Positions 18,020 to 30,429 of a stretch of DNA of 35,207 bases are shown one piece after another. Source of the stretch: an uncultured Woeseiaceae bacterium (GTDB taxonomy: Bacteria; Pseudomonadota; Gammaproteobacteria; Steroidobacterales; Woeseiaceae). A program made the translations under genes and the position numbers. How positions within the stretch are numbered: position 1 is the first letter of the stretch; every line of letters begins with the position of its first letter. The stretch lies in NCBI GenBank assembly GCA_945787845.1, contig CALZJH010000009.1, positions 1 through 35,207 on the forward strand, read 5' to 3'. A model generated the notes under the pieces. It ran no database searches. It saw only the letters and a list, made by a program, of their open reading frames with translations, and was not told the DNA's origin.

Positions 18020-19215
18020 GCAACGCATTTCGCATTATCAGTCTGATCGCCGTCACGTCGCTGCTGACAGCGTGCGGGTTATTCGGGGACAAGGAAGAAG
18101 AACTCGAGCCAATGGAGCTCGTCGATTTTGACTCGACCCTGAAAATCAAGAAGATCTGGAGTGCGAAACTTGGCGGCGACGCTGAATTCCTGCGCGTGGC
18201 TTTGCGCCCTGCCGGTGACGGCAGCCGGATCTATGCCGCCAGTCACGACGGCAAGTTGTCCGCGTTCGATCCCGAAAGCGGCAAACGGATCTGGGAAACC
18301 CGGCTTGATATCGAACTCAGTGCCGGGCCAGGCGTTGGCGAAGGCCATGTCGTGGTTGCGGCGAAAGACGGTTTTGTCGTCGCGCTTGATGCCTCGAGCG
18401 GCGCAGAGAAGTGGCGTGCCGACGTCTCCGGTGAGTCGCTGGCTCGCCCGCTCATCAAGGGTGAAAGCGTTATCGTGCAGACCATCGACAATCGCGTCGA
18501 AGCGCTGTCACTGTTTGACGGACGCAGTCGCTGGACCATGGTGCAGTCGGCACCTGTATTGACGATGCGTGGATCGGCCAGTCCCGTGGCCGTCGGCACG
18601 ACCGTGATCGCGGGATTTGACTCGGGCCGCGTCGTTGCCTTGGAACTCGACACGGGTACGATCGTCTGGGAATCACTGATCTCGCCACCGCAGGGTCGCT
18701 CAGACCTGGATCGCCTGTCGGATATTGACGGGGCGATCGCCGTCGTCGCGCAGGACATTTACGTGGCGGGCTACCAGGGACGTCTCGCGTCACTGGCTAG
18801 TGAATCGGGACAGGTCCTCTGGAATCGTGAGATCTCCTCATTCGAGGGCGTCGCGGCCGACTGGAACAGTGTGTACACGGTGCGTGATGACGGAGAAATC
18901 ATCGCGATGACGCGGCGGGCCGGTGCGGAAACCTGGCGGAATGCCTCACTGCTGCGGCGCGAACCGACGCTCCCGGTGCCGTTTAATACGACCGTTGTTG
19001 TCGGTGACCTGGAGGGCTATGTCCATTTCTTCAGCAATATTGACGGCGAGCCGGTTGCCCGTGTGCGGCTGGGTAGCAAGGGTATTTCGAACGCGCCGCT
19101 GGTCATTGCCAATCGCCTGTACGTGCAGAGCGATGGTGGCGATCTCGCTGCCTACGTTGTGGTCGATGATCGACCGCAGCGCACCCAGCCAGATATCGCC
19201 GAAGACGAATCTTGA
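18016..19215 (+). CDS. bamB: Outer membrane assembly lipoprotein BamB
   Basis: A 399-residue lipoprotein of the BAM complex that inserts beta-barrel proteins into the outer membrane. The signal ends LLTAC with C20 as the lipidated residue. The rest is an eight-bladed beta propeller with PQQ-like repeats, seen in recurring pieces such as LSAFDPESGKRIWE, VVALDASSGAEKWRA and VVALELDTGTIVWE. Length is close to E. coli BamB (392). It starts with GTG inside the yfgM stop and precedes der by 25 bases. Confidence 0.95.
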   Translation: MSNAFRIISLIAVTSLLTACGLFGDKEEELEPMELVDFDSTLKIKKIWSAKLGGDAEFLRVALRPAGDGSRIYAASHDGKLSAFDPESGKRIWETRLDIELSAGPGVGEGHVVVAAKDGFVVALDASSGAEKWRADVSGESLARPLIKGESVIVQTIDNRVEALSLFDGRSRWTMVQSAPVLTMRGSASPVAVGTTVIAGFDSGRVVALELDTGTIVWESLISPPQGRSDLDRLSDIDGAIAVVAQDIYVAGYQGRLASLASESGQVLWNREISSFEGVAADWNSVYTVRDDGEIIAMTRRAGAETWRNASLLRREPTLPVPFNTTVVVGDLEGYVHFFSNIDGEPVARVRLGSKGISNAPLVIANRLYVQSDGGDLAAYVVVDDRPQRTQPDIAEDES

Positions 19216-19240
19216 GCGATCGTGGTGAAGGTGCTTCCTG

Positions 19241-20632
19241 ATGCTCCCTGTCATCGCGCTAATCGGTCGGCCTAACGTAGGCAAGTCCACCCTGTTCAAC
19301 CGTCTCACGCGTTCGCGAGACGCGCTGGTTGCCGACTACCCCGGCCTGACCCGGGATCGCAATTACGGCTTCGGCAAACTCGGACCCATACCCTATCTCG
19401 TCATCGATACGGGCGGTGTTGCCGGTGGTGAAGAGGGCATTGATGAGGCCATGGTTGATCAGACCATCAAGGCCCTGCAGGAAGCGGACGCTGCGATCAT
19501 CATGGTCGATGGGCGCAGCGGCATAACCGCGGCCGACGAGCACGTGGCCGACCTGGCACGCCGCCATGCGAAACAGACCTGGCTGGCGGTTAACAAGGCC
19601 GAAGGTCTCGAATCCACGACAGCCAATGCCGATTTCTACGGCCTGGGTCTGGGAGACCCTATTGCTATCTCCTCCGCGCACGGCGATCGCATCAGTGCCT
19701 TGATGGATGCTGTTCTGGAACCGTTCGAAGAAGATGAAAGTCCGCCGGAAGCTGACGACGAGCACGAATTGCGGATTGCCGTTATCGGGCGACCCAATGT
19801 CGGTAAATCCACGCTCATAAATCGCCTGCTCGGCGAAGACCGTCTCGTCGTCTTCGATATGCCGGGTACGACCCGCGATTCCGTGGAAGTGCCGTTCGAG
19901 CGCAACGATCGCAAGTACATGCTGATCGACACGGCTGGTATTCGGCGCAAGGCGAGGGTCTCGGAAGCGATCGAGAAATTCAGCATCGTGAAGGCGCTGC
20001 AGGCGATCGAGAAAGCACACGTGGTCATAGCGGTTCTCGATGCGCAGGAAGGCGTGACCGAGCAGGATGTAAGTCTGCTTGGCCTGGTACTCGAACGGGG
20101 CAGGGCACTCGTCGTCGTCACTAATAAGTGGGACGGGCTCTCGGCTGAACAACGAAAGAAGGTGCGGGACGACCTGGAGCGGCGCCTGCCGTTTCTCGAC
20201 TTCGCGGAGCGGATCACGATTTCGGCCCTGCACGGCACTGCGGTTGGTGATCTGCTGCCCGCTGCGGAACGCGCGTACCGGGCCGCCACACGTGACCTGT
20301 CGACGACCGAGCTGACGCGGGAGCTGGAGGCGGCCGTCATGGAGCATGCGCCGCCGCTTGTCCGTGGTCGCCGCATACGGCTGCGTTATGCACACCAGGG
20401 TGGCCGCAACCCGCCGGTCATCGTGATTCACGGCAACCAGACGGACAAGCTCCCGGAGGCGTATCGTCGCTACCTGATCAACCGCTTCCGCAAGGTATTC
20501 AAGCTCAAGGGCACGCCTGTGCGGCTGGCGTTCAAAAAGGGTAAGAACCCGTTTGAAGGCCGTCGCAACAAGCTGACTCCGCGGCAGGAACGAAAACGTG
20601 CTCGACTTATGAAGCGCGTCAAGAAGAAATAG
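19241..20632 (+). CDS. der: Ribosome-assembly GTPase Der (EngA)
   Basis: A GTPase of 463 residues with two tandem G domains, needed for 50S subunit maturation. The first P loop is GRPNVGKST at residues 9-17, with the DTGG switch motif. The second P loop GRPNVGKST lies near residue 183, followed by [12 protein letters not shown] and [12 protein letters not shown] and the KH-like C-terminal domain follow, and the last 25 residues are strongly basic. Length is near E. coli Der (490). It closes the operon-like series that begins at ndk. An antisense open frame across the gene is a codon-bias shadow. Confidence 0.97.
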   Translation: MLPVIALIGRPNVGKSTLFNRLTRSRDALVADYPGLTRDRNYGFGKLGPIPYLVIDTGGVAGGEEGIDEAMVDQTIKALQEADAAIIMVDGRSGITAADEHVADLARRHAKQTWLAVNKAEGLESTTANADFYGLGLGDPIAISSAHGDRISALMDAVLEPFEEDESPPEADDEHELRIAVIGRPNVGKSTLINRLLGEDRLVVFDMPGTTRDSVEVPFERNDRKYMLIDTAGIRRKARVSEAIEKFSIVKALQAIEKAHVVIAVLDAQEGVTEQDVSLLGLVLERGRALVVVTNKWDGLSAEQRKKVRDDLERRLPFLDFAERITISALHGTAVGDLLPAAERAYRAATRDLSTTELTRELEAAVMEHAPPLVRGRRIRLRYAHQGGRNPPVIVIHGNQTDKLPEAYRRYLINRFRKVFKLKGTPVRLAFKKGKNPFEGRRNKLTPRQERKRARLMKRVKKK

Positions 20633-20685
20633 CACCAGCTGTGCTAGTGTCCTTGCGACAAAACAGGTCATAAAGTGATCGCACT

Positions 20686-21777
20686 ATGAGTTCGGCAAGA
20701 AAAACAATCACTTACGACGGACGATTTCGCATGCATCGTGCCGGCTATCTCGAGTCGCCGACATTCGCGTACGAGACCTGGGGCGAACTGAACGAAGCCC
20801 GCGACAATGCCGTGTTGATCTTTACGGGCCTGTCACCGTCCGCCCACGCCTCCTCGTGTGCCGTGGACCCGACGCCGGGGTGGTGGGAGGAAATGATTGG
20901 CAGCCAGTTGCCGATCGACACGGATCGCTATTTTGTAATCTGTGTGAACTCGCTGGGCAGCTGCTTTGGTACGACCGGGCCCGCATCGATCAATCCTGAA
21001 ACCGGCAAGCGTTATCGCCTGTCTTTTCCGATTCTGACGCTCGAAGACGTGTCGGATTCGACGCATTACGTCGTGCAACAGCTGGGCGTCGAGGTCCTGC
21101 ACACCGTTGTCGGTTGCTCGATGGGCGGGATGAGTGGCCTGGCATTCTGCCTGCGCCACCCGGAAGCGGTACGCAACTTCGTATCGATTTCGTCGGGGAC
21201 GCGCGCCATGCCGTTTTCGATCGCGGTACGGTCGCTGCAACGCGAAATGATCCGCTCCGACCCCAAGTGGAAGAAGGGCAATTACGATGTCGGCGACCCG
21301 CCGATTACGGGTCAGCGACTCGCACGCAAGCTCGGGATGATCACCTATCGCTCGGCTGAAGAATGGGCACAGCGCTTCGGCCGCGAACGCTCCACGACGC
21401 ATGCGCGCATCGAGGACCAGTTTGTTCCCGAGTTTGCGGTCGAGTCCTACCTCGAAAACCATGGACGAAAATTTACGGGTGCGTTCGATCCGAACTGCTA
21501 CCTGTACCTGTCGCACGCGTCAGATCTGTTCGATCTCGCGGAGTATGGTGGATCACTCTCTGCCGGCTTCAAGCGTCTGCACCTTGAGCGCGCCCTTGTG
21601 ATCGGCGTGCGCACCGACATCCTGTTTCCACCCGAGCAGCAGCGCGAGCTCGCCGAAGGGTTTGCAGGCGTGTGCACGGACACCCAGCTGGCGGAACTGG
21701 ATTGCATTCGCGGCCATGATTCCTTCCTCGTGGACATGGACGCCTTCCGCCCGGTTATCTGGGATTTCCTGGCGTAG
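20686..21777 (+). CDS. MetX-family amino acid O-acyltransferase
   Basis: A 363-residue alpha/beta-hydrolase-fold acyltransferase. The catalytic triad is S145 in GCSMGGMSG, D311 in RTDILFP and H344 in RGHDSFLVD. The early TGLSPSAHAS corresponds to the conserved oxyanion region of homoserine acyltransferases. Family members acetylate or succinylate homoserine (methionine pathway) or succinylate serine (cysteine pathway), and function cannot be told by overall similarity. The changed GCSMGGMS box, where classic MetX has GGSMGGMQ, makes serine O-succinyltransferase a real alternative, so I give no symbol. It starts 53 bases after der and is convergent with the M23 peptidase gene, 6 bases apart. 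Confidence 0.8.
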   Translation: MSSARKTITYDGRFRMHRAGYLESPTFAYETWGELNEARDNAVLIFTGLSPSAHASSCAVDPTPGWWEEMIGSQLPIDTDRYFVICVNSLGSCFGTTGPASINPETGKRYRLSFPILTLEDVSDSTHYVVQQLGVEVLHTVVGCSMGGMSGLAFCLRHPEAVRNFVSISSGTRAMPFSIAVRSLQREMIRSDPKWKKGNYDVGDPPITGQRLARKLGMITYRSAEEWAQRFGRERSTTHARIEDQFVPEFAVESYLENHGRKFTGAFDPNCYLYLSHASDLFDLAEYGGSLSAGFKRLHLERALVIGVRTDILFPPEQQRELAEGFAGVCTDTQLAELDCIRGHDSFLVDMDAFRPVIWDFLA

Positions 21778-21783
21778 CCCGCG

Positions 21784-22577
21784 CTAGCGTGTCAGAACGA
21801 TGGCCGGATCGACGGCCGTACCGTTGAGGTAGGTGCCAAAGTGCAGGTGTGGGCCGGTTACGCGACCGGTTGCCCCGACCGCCCCCAGCGTTTCACCTGT
21901 GGACACCACCTGGCCTTCTTCGACCGCGATCTCGCTCAGGTGGCAATACATCGTCACGTAGCCCTGACCGTGATCGAGGATGACCGTGTTGCCGTTGAAG
22001 AAGTAATTGCCGGTCGCCGTGACCACGCCGTCGCGGGGTGCCCTGATCGGCGTGCCGCTGCTGGCCGCGATGTCCATGCCCTTGTGCGGTGAGCGCGGCT
22101 GGTCGTTGAAGAAACGGCGCAGGCCAAAACTCGAGCTGCGGCGACCATCAACGGGTGCGGCGAGGTCGATGCCGTCAACCGGCACGTCGCGGAAGTCATT
22201 CAGCGCGCCATCGATGATCTTGCGTTCACGACCGATCCGGTCGAGCTGCGTCTGGCCGGGCGTCACGTAGCTCTGGTTTTTGACGGTCAGGCGTTGCTCG
22301 GCATACGCATGGTCGCCGATAGACACGGACAACGGGTATTCACCGAGTTGAATCGTGAGCTGGCCGGGTTCGGTGTCGAGCGGCACGCCAACGACGGCCT
22401 GCCAGCGTTCGCCATCGCGCATGACAAGCACGGGTTTGCCGCCGAAGGTCGCCGATGGGGCAGGCTGGTCGGCCGCTCCCACGTCGACAAAGGTGATACC
22501 TCCCGGACGTGGACTGTTTTCCGGCGCAGCCCAGGCAAGACTGGTGACGAGGAGAGCGATAGTGGGCAGATATCGAA

Positions 22578-22581
<4 letters not shown>
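21784..22581 (-). CDS. Secreted M23-family (LytM) metallopeptidase
   Basis: A 265-residue protein with a signal peptide (cleavage near AWAAPE, residue 19). The C-terminal M23 domain (about 150-262) keeps the zinc and catalytic residues: H166 and D170 in SPHKGMDIA, H214 in MYCHLSE, and H245/H247 in GPHLHFG. It should therefore be an active peptidoglycan endopeptidase, unlike degenerate LytM activators such as EnvC or NlpD. The N-terminal part (about 25-105) looks like a beta-sandwich regulatory domain. Its ATG overlaps the xseA stop by 4 bases (ATGA), so it is cotranscribed with a DNA-repair nuclease. I see no functional link between the two. Confidence 0.87.
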
Positions 22582-25397
<2,816 letters not shown>

Positions 25398-25403
25398 GTC
25401 CCC

Positions 25404-26969
25404 ATGAGCCTCGACATCCATGCTCACAAGCTGCTGATTCTCGATTTCGGCAGCCAGTACACACAGCTCATTGCCCGACGCGTACGCGAGGTCGGGGTCT
25501 TCTCCGAGATTCATCCGTGGGACATGTCGGATGACGACATCCGCGAGTTCGGCCCCAGCGGGATCATCCTCTCGGGTGGCCCGGAGTCGGTCAACCTCGA
25601 CGAACCGCCGCGCGCGCCGCAGCTTGTGTTCGAACTCGGCGTGCCGGTCCTGGGTATTTGCTACGGCATGCAGACCATGGCCGCGCAGCTGGGCGGCAAG
25701 GTCGAGGCGTCTTCACATCGCGAATTCGGCTACGCCGAGATCGAACCGACTGAGTGTCGTCTGCTACACAGCCTGAGCGACGAGGCGAGTCACGCGATGT
25801 TGCAGGTCTGGATGAGTCATGGCGACCGCGTCGAGGAAATCCCGCCGGGTTTCGTGGCCACGGCTTCGAGCGCGAACTCGCCGCTGGCTGCGATGGAAGA
25901 CGCGGAGCGCAATTTCTACGGGGTACAGTTTCATCCCGAGGTCACTCACACGCCCAAGGGCATGGAAATTCTGCACCGTTTCGTCCGCGATATCTGCGCC
26001 TGTTCGGGTGACTGGACGCCCGACAACATCGCGGCCGATGCCATTGAGCAGGTGCGCGAGCAGGTCGGCGACGGCAAGGTGCTGCTCGGCCTTTCAGGGG
26101 GCGTGGACTCGTCCGTCGTTGCGGCGTTATTGCACGAAGCGATTGGCGAACAGCTGGTCTGTGTCTTTGTCGACCACGGCCTGCTGCGCCACAACGAAGG
26201 CGACCAGGTCATGGAGACCTTTGCCGAGCACATGCACATCAATGTGATCCGCGTGAACGCGGCGGACCGTTTCTTCGGCGCTCTCGAGGGCGTCAGCGAC
26301 CCCGAAGAGAAACGCAAGATCATCGGCGGCCAGTTCATCGAGGTGTTCGACGAGGAAGCCCACAAACTCGAGGGCATCGAGTGGCTGGCGCAGGGCACGA
26401 TCTACCCGGACGTCATCGAATCGGCTGGCGCCAAGACGGGCAAGGCGCACGTCATCAAGTCGCATCACAACGTGGGTGGCCTGCCCGAGACAATGCGCAT
26501 GAAGCTGGTCGAGCCCCTGCGCGAACTCTTCAAGGACGAAGTACGCAAGATCGGTCTCGAGCTCGGACTGCCGCGCGAGATGGTCTACCGGCATCCGTTC
26601 CCGGGTCCGGGACTCGGCGTCCGCATTCTCGGCGAGGTCAAGCCCGAATATGCCGCGCTACTGCAGCTTGCCGATGACATCTTCATCGAAGAGTTGCACA
26701 AACAGAAGCTCTACGACGAAACGAGCCAGGCGTTCGCCGTGTTCCTGCCCGTGAAGTCCGTCGGCGTGATGGGCGACGGCCGGCGCTACGACTACGTCAT
26801 CGCATTGCGTGCCGTCGAGACGATCGATTTTATGACCGCTCGCTGGGCACGCCTGCCCTACGAGTTCCTGGAGCACGTCTCGCTCCGTATTATCAACGAG
26901 GTTGACGGTATCTCTCGCGTGACCTACGACATATCGGGCAAGCCGCCGGCCACTATCGAGTGGGAGTAA
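25404..26969 (+). CDS. guaA: GMP synthase (glutamine-hydrolysing)
   Basis: A 521-residue enzyme that converts XMP to GMP with ATP and glutamine. The class I amidotransferase domain has the nucleophile C86 in [10 protein letters not shown] and the His/Glu pair in [10 protein letters not shown]. The ATP-pyrophosphatase domain has the P loop [14 protein letters not shown]. The dimerisation domain ends with the family's [15 protein letters not shown]. It forms the guaBA operon, and its TAA shares one base with the ATG of tadA. Confidence 0.98.
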   Translation: MSLDIHAHKLLILDFGSQYTQLIARRVREVGVFSEIHPWDMSDDDIREFGPSGIILSGGPESVNLDEPPRAPQLVFELGVPVLGICYGMQTMAAQLGGKVEASSHREFGYAEIEPTECRLLHSLSDEASHAMLQVWMSHGDRVEEIPPGFVATASSANSPLAAMEDAERNFYGVQFHPEVTHTPKGMEILHRFVRDICACSGDWTPDNIAADAIEQVREQVGDGKVLLGLSGGVDSSVVAALLHEAIGEQLVCVFVDHGLLRHNEGDQVMETFAEHMHINVIRVNAADRFFGALEGVSDPEEKRKIIGGQFIEVFDEEAHKLEGIEWLAQGTIYPDVIESAGAKTGKAHVIKSHHNVGGLPETMRMKLVEPLRELFKDEVRKIGLELGLPREMVYRHPFPGPGLGVRILGEVKPEYAALLQLADDIFIEELHKQKLYDETSQAFAVFLPVKSVGVMGDGRRYDYVIALRAVETIDFMTARWARLPYEFLEHVSLRIINEVDGISRVTYDISGKPPATIEWE

Positions 26970-27448
26970 TGGGCGCAGCGTGGTCGAATCAAGATACTGA
27001 CTATATGCGTGCCGCGCTGGCGGAGGCAACCGTCGCCGCGGTGGAAGGCGAAGTGCCTGTTGGAGCCGTTGTCGTTATTGACGATGACATCGTCGCAACC
27101 GGGTACAACCGTTCGGTCCACGACGCGGACCCAAGCGGGCATGCGGAGATTATCGCGCTACGTGCTGCTGCCGACGAATGCGGCAATCACCGTCTGACCA
27201 ATGCGACGCTGTACGTGACGCTGGAACCGTGCGTCATGTGTGTCGGCGCGATCGCCCAGGCGCGCGTCAGTCGCGTGGTCTTTGGCGCGTACGACAAGAA
27301 AGCCGGCGCGCTCGGTAGCGTGGAGGACCTGTCCGATTCGCGCGCGCTCAATCACCGCTTTGAAGTCAATGGCGGGCTCCTCGACGAAGAATGCGGAGAC
27401 CTTCTCAAGCTATTCTTCGAGGCACGCCGGAAGAAGAAACAGGCCTGA
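26969..27448 (+). CDS. tadA: tRNA-specific adenosine deaminase TadA
   Basis: A 159-residue zinc deaminase that converts A34 to inosine in tRNA-Arg(ACG). The zinc/catalytic motifs are GHAEIIALR (H58, E60) and LEPCVMCVGAI (C88, C91). The family stretch VVFGAYDKKAGALGS follows. A GTG at 26960 is an in-frame alternative, but ATG 26969, overlapping the guaA stop as TAATG, fits the family and implies coupling. CDA or guanine deaminase relatives are less likely given the length and the basic C terminus (RRKKKQA). Confidence 0.95.
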   Translation: MGAAWSNQDTDYMRAALAEATVAAVEGEVPVGAVVVIDDDIVATGYNRSVHDADPSGHAEIIALRAAADECGNHRLTNATLYVTLEPCVMCVGAIAQARVSRVVFGAYDKKAGALGSVEDLSDSRALNHRFEVNGGLLDEECGDLLKLFFEARRKKKQA

Positions 27449-27454
27449 ATCAAG

Positions 27455-28579
27455 ATGAAAATTCTGAATGTCCTACCGCTTGTCCTGCTGCTTGGCCTCG
27501 CGGCCTGCGGCGATGCGCCCGAAGAGGCAGCCGTTGTCACTGAGCCAACCTTGCCCGAGGCTCGGCCTGATGTGATCGAGGATCGATTCGCGCGTTTAGC
27601 CCTGTCTTGCGTCCACAAGGAGTATCCCAACAAGATCAGCCACGTCATGACCTCCGATGCCGATGCGCGCATGCCGCGCGAGCTGACGCCGGCGTTCTAC
27701 GGATGCTTTGACTGGCACTCGTCGGTGCACGGTCACTGGCTGCTGGCCCGGCTTCTGCGCATGGACCCCGACACGCCGTTTCGCGACAGCATTGTCGACG
27801 CGCTGGCGCAGTCTTTCACCGAAGAAAACATTGCGGCGGAAGTCGCCTACTATCTCGGCCCCGATCGGAAGTCGTTCGAGCGGCCTTACGGCATCGCGTG
27901 GTTCCTGCAGCTCGTTGCCGAGTTGCATGAGAGCGATGACGAGATCCTGCAGGGCTGGCGGGAGACCCTGAGGCCCCTGGAAACCGAAATCGTTGCGCGC
28001 ACCCGGGCGTGGTTGCCCAATCTCGTGTACCCGATCCGCCTGGGCACCCACAACCAGTCCGCCTTTGCTTTCGGCTTGATGCTCGACTATGCGCGGATCG
28101 TCGGTGATGCGGAATTCGAAGCAGCCCTTGTTGAGAAGACGCTGGCGTTCCACCGGGGCGACACGAATTGCCCGCTGGCCTACGAGCCTTCGGGGGAGGA
28201 TTTCCTCTCGCCATGCCTCATGGAAGCGGACTTGATGCGGCGCGTGTTACCCGACGATGAATTTGCGGTATGGCTCGCGCTGTTCATGCCAACGATTCCG
28301 CTCGATGGATCGGGTGACTGGCTGGCGCCCGGCGTCGTTAAAGACGCTGAGGACGGCAAACTCGTGCATCTTGATGGAGTCAATCTCTCGCGCGCCTGGG
28401 CGCTTCAGGGCATAGCGGCGGGGTTACCGGAAAATGATTCGCGGCGCGCAGCGCTCGCGGCGGCCGCAGCAGTTCATCAGGAAACCGGCATTGCCGCCGT
28501 GTCGGATGACCACTACTCGGGAAGTCACTGGCTGGGGAGCTTTGCGACCTACCTGGTCACGCGGCGCGGTATCGACTAA
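27455..28579 (+). CDS. DUF2891-like lipoprotein
   Basis: A 374-residue protein. The signal LLGLAACGD marks a lipoprotein, with C18 lipidated. The mature part contains the stretch RELTPAFYGCFDWHSSVHGHW and later HNQSAFAFGLMLDYA and SGSHWLGSFATYLV, which I associate with the DUF2891 family; no biochemical role is known to me. Several His/Trp/Asp pairs and the helical repeats suggest an alpha/alpha barrel like those of some carbohydrate-active enzymes, but this is only an inference. It follows tadA by 6 bases and is convergent with mltF. Confidence 0.72.
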   Translation: MKILNVLPLVLLLGLAACGDAPEEAAVVTEPTLPEARPDVIEDRFARLALSCVHKEYPNKISHVMTSDADARMPRELTPAFYGCFDWHSSVHGHWLLARLLRMDPDTPFRDSIVDALAQSFTEENIAAEVAYYLGPDRKSFERPYGIAWFLQLVAELHESDDEILQGWRETLRPLETEIVARTRAWLPNLVYPIRLGTHNQSAFAFGLMLDYARIVGDAEFEAALVEKTLAFHRGDTNCPLAYEPSGEDFLSPCLMEADLMRRVLPDDEFAVWLALFMPTIPLDGSGDWLAPGVVKDAEDGKLVHLDGVNLSRAWALQGIAAGLPENDSRRAALAAAAAVHQETGIAAVSDDHYSGSHWLGSFATYLVTRRGID

Positions 28580-28594
28580 GACCGAGTCAGCAGG

Positions 28595-29986
28595 CTAGGG
28601 GGCTTCCATGGGCTCGTCGGCCGGCGGCTCTTCGGCGTTTGCGTCCTCTTCCTGTTCGGTCAACCAGATCAGGATGTTGTAGTAGGCGCGGATGTTGTTC
28701 ACGTACAGCACCGGCTCCCAGCCGCGCGCGTAGCCATAGGGAACCTGCGAGTACCACTTGCGTTGCGCCAGCAGCGGCAGGGCCGCACTCAGGTCGATCC
28801 AGGTGTCCGGATCGCCGCCCTGCCACTCGACGATCATGCGGGCGTCCTTGACGTGATTGAAGCCGACGTTATAGGACGCAAGCGCCATCCAGGTTCGATC
28901 GGGTTCTCCGACCGTGTCGGCGACGCGCTCGGTCTGCCGCGCGAAGTACTGGGCGCCACCGGTGATGCTGTTTGCGGGGTCTTCACGGTCGTCGATGCCC
29001 AGGTAGTCGGCAGTAGCCTCGGTCAGCATCATGATGCCGCGAACGCCGGTCGGCGACACGGCGCCAGCGCGCCAGTGTGATTCCTGGTAACCGATGGCTG
29101 CCAGCAGGCGCCAGTCGACGCCCCATTCCTCGCCGGCTTGCTCGAACATGGCGCGGTAGCGGGGCAGGCGGCTCTCGTAGTGACGAATGAAGTTGCGCGT
29201 GCCGACGTAGTCGTATTTTTTCGTGTGGCCGTAGTAGCGATCGTGGACGCGATCCAGCATGCCTGCCCGGTCGGCAGAAATCAGGAAATCGTCGGCCCGG
29301 GCGAGGAGCGAATCGGCGTTGCGGCGGGGGAACGCCCACGCAATCTGGTCGTCGACGTAGAGGTCGAGAGCGACGCGCAGGTCCGGATAGAAATGCCGCT
29401 GGATATTGAAGTCGGGACTGTCAGCCACCGTCAGGTCGACTTCGCCCATTGCAACCTTGGTCAGCAAATCTGCGAATTCGACGTCGGCGTTCTCCGTCCA
29501 GGTCAGTTCGGGGTAGTCGAGCTTGAGCTCTTCGAGGATGTCGACGTGGCTGCTCGAGGCCACGATCTCAATCGAGCGGTCGAGAATATCCTCAATTGAG
29601 CGCGGTCTTCCCGTGCCGAGCTTGTAGATCAGGTGCACGTCGACAGACTCATAAGGATGGCCGAAGTGAAGGTACTCGCGCCGGGAGTCGGTAACGGTCA
29701 GACCGGCGGCAGCCATGTGGGCCTGGCCGGACAGGATCAGGGGAATAATCTCCGACACGCTGTCGACGGACTCCATGAGCAACGCGACACCGAGATCCTC
29801 GGCGAAAGCGCGCACGAGATCGTACTCAGGACCCGTCGGGCCGTCCGGACTGATCGAATAGGAGGTCGGGCTGCTGCGTGTGACAACGCGAAGCTCACCT
29901 GTTTCCAGGATTTGGTCGAGCAGCGGCGGGGGAGTTGAGCAGGTCCCGATGAGGCTCGCCAATATGATGATGAGCAATACTCGCAA
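28595..29986 (-). CDS. mltF: Membrane-bound lytic transglycosylase F
   Basis: A 463-residue murein-cleaving enzyme that makes 1,6-anhydro ends in peptidoglycan. After a hydrophobic signal with C16 (LIGTCS, an imperfect lipobox because threonine precedes the cysteine), residues about 25-255 form a solute-binding-like regulatory domain. The catalytic SLT domain spans about 275-420, with the acid E302 in GYQESHWRAGAVSPTGVRG, followed by LASYNVG. An acidic tail (EEDANAEEPPADEP) ends it. The start is TTG 29986, with GGGAAG 8 bases upstream, and no in-frame ATG fits better. The domain order is that of E. coli MltF, which is 518 residues. Confidence 0.92.
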   Translation of the reverse strand: MRVLLIIILASLIGTCSTPPPLLDQILETGELRVVTRSSPTSYSISPDGPTGPEYDLVRAFAEDLGVALLMESVDSVSEIIPLILSGQAHMAAAGLTVTDSRREYLHFGHPYESVDVHLIYKLGTGRPRSIEDILDRSIEIVASSSHVDILEELKLDYPELTWTENADVEFADLLTKVAMGEVDLTVADSPDFNIQRHFYPDLRVALDLYVDDQIAWAFPRRNADSLLARADDFLISADRAGMLDRVHDRYYGHTKKYDYVGTRNFIRHYESRLPRYRAMFEQAGEEWGVDWRLLAAIGYQESHWRAGAVSPTGVRGIMMLTEATADYLGIDDREDPANSITGGAQYFARQTERVADTVGEPDRTWMALASYNVGFNHVKDARMIVEWQGGDPDTWIDLSAALPLLAQRKWYSQVPYGYARGWEPVLYVNNIRAYYNILIWLTEQEEDANAEEPPADEPMEAP

Positions 29987-30015
29987 GTGCGGCTTCCCAT
30001 ATCTCTGGACACGGC

Positions 30016-30024
30016 ATTATCGCA
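30016..30024 (-). promoter_or_regulatory. Extended -10 promoter of mltF
   Basis: The minus strand reads TGCGATAAT: a GATAAT -10 (5 of 6) with the TGn extension. Start of transcription would be near 30009, about 23 bases before the TTG start codon. No clear -35 was found. Confidence 0.4.
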
Positions 30025-30046
30025 TCCGGGGACGCGGAATGGACCC

Positions 30047-30076
30047 TTGACATTGCCCGGATAGCTCACCAATATT
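30047..30076 (+). promoter_or_regulatory. Probable promoter of tRNA-Ser
   Basis: A perfect -35 TTGACA (30047-30052) is followed after 18 bases by AATATT (30071-30076, 4 of 6). A second -10-like TAGAAT at 30101-30106 lies closer to the tRNA but lacks a partner. Either could drive the tRNA starting at 30122. Confidence 0.45.
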
Positions 30077-30121
30077 CCCGCCCCGACTGCAGGACGCCTG
30101 TAGAATGGGGAATAGACCACT

Positions 30122-30252
<131 letters not shown>

Positions 30253-30277
30253 TGCCGAGTGCGGTTGCGGATGAGAA

Positions 30278-30320
30278 CCCTGTTCGACCAACACAGCCGC
30301 GCAGCGGCATGTTGGCAGGG
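30278..30320. repeat. Large imperfect hairpin between the tRNA-tail copies
   Basis: CCCTG pairs with CAGGG, then CCAACA with TGTTGG, then CCGC with GCGG around the loop GCA. A 5-base bulge (TTCGA) and a small inner asymmetry interrupt it. It directly abuts a second hairpin, resembling REP/BIME-type structured repeats. No open frame of substance is inside. Confidence 0.75.
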
Positions 30321-30341
30321 AGCTCGCGCAGCGAGCGAGCT
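30321..30341. repeat. Small hairpin abutting the second tRNA-tail copy
   Basis: AGCTCGC (30321-30327) pairs perfectly with GCGAGCT (30335-30341) around GCAGCGA. The last base of the stem is immediately followed by copy 2 of the tRNA tail, so hairpin and tail look like one unit. Confidence 0.75.
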
Positions 30342-30401
30342 GAATCCCACCCTCTCCGCCAGAAATGAAAATGGGGCCCTAGCGGCCCCATTTTTGTTTC
30401 T
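30342..30401 (+). repeat. tRNA-Ser tail plus terminator, repeat copy 2
   Basis: An exact 60-base copy of 30193-30252, offset 149 bases. It holds the last 20 bases of tRNA-Ser, including CCA, but no tRNA body, so it is not a functional tRNA. After the 60 bases similarity continues patchily (CCGAGT at 30404-30409 against 30255-30260). Confidence 0.9.
30368..30399. terminator. Second copy of the terminator, probably used by the ferredoxin gene
   Basis: The same 11-base-pair stem as at 30219-30250. On the minus strand it lies about 30 bases after the stop of the Fe-S protein gene, and its arm is followed by a T-rich stretch (ATTTTCATTTC), so it can end that transcript. It can also stop read-through from the tRNA side. 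Confidence 0.7.
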
Positions 30402-30429
30402 CACCGAGTAGGGTGAGCGTGGCCCCTGT

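Noticed and set aside
19259..20671. Antisense open frame of 470 codons across der
   Set aside because: It is a GC-bias shadow on the complementary strand of a clear two-domain GTPase, with no recognisable domain or ribosome site of its own.
30342..30361. A second tRNA-Ser gene
   Set aside because: Only the last 20 bases are present; upstream lie hairpins with no acceptor, D or anticodon arm.
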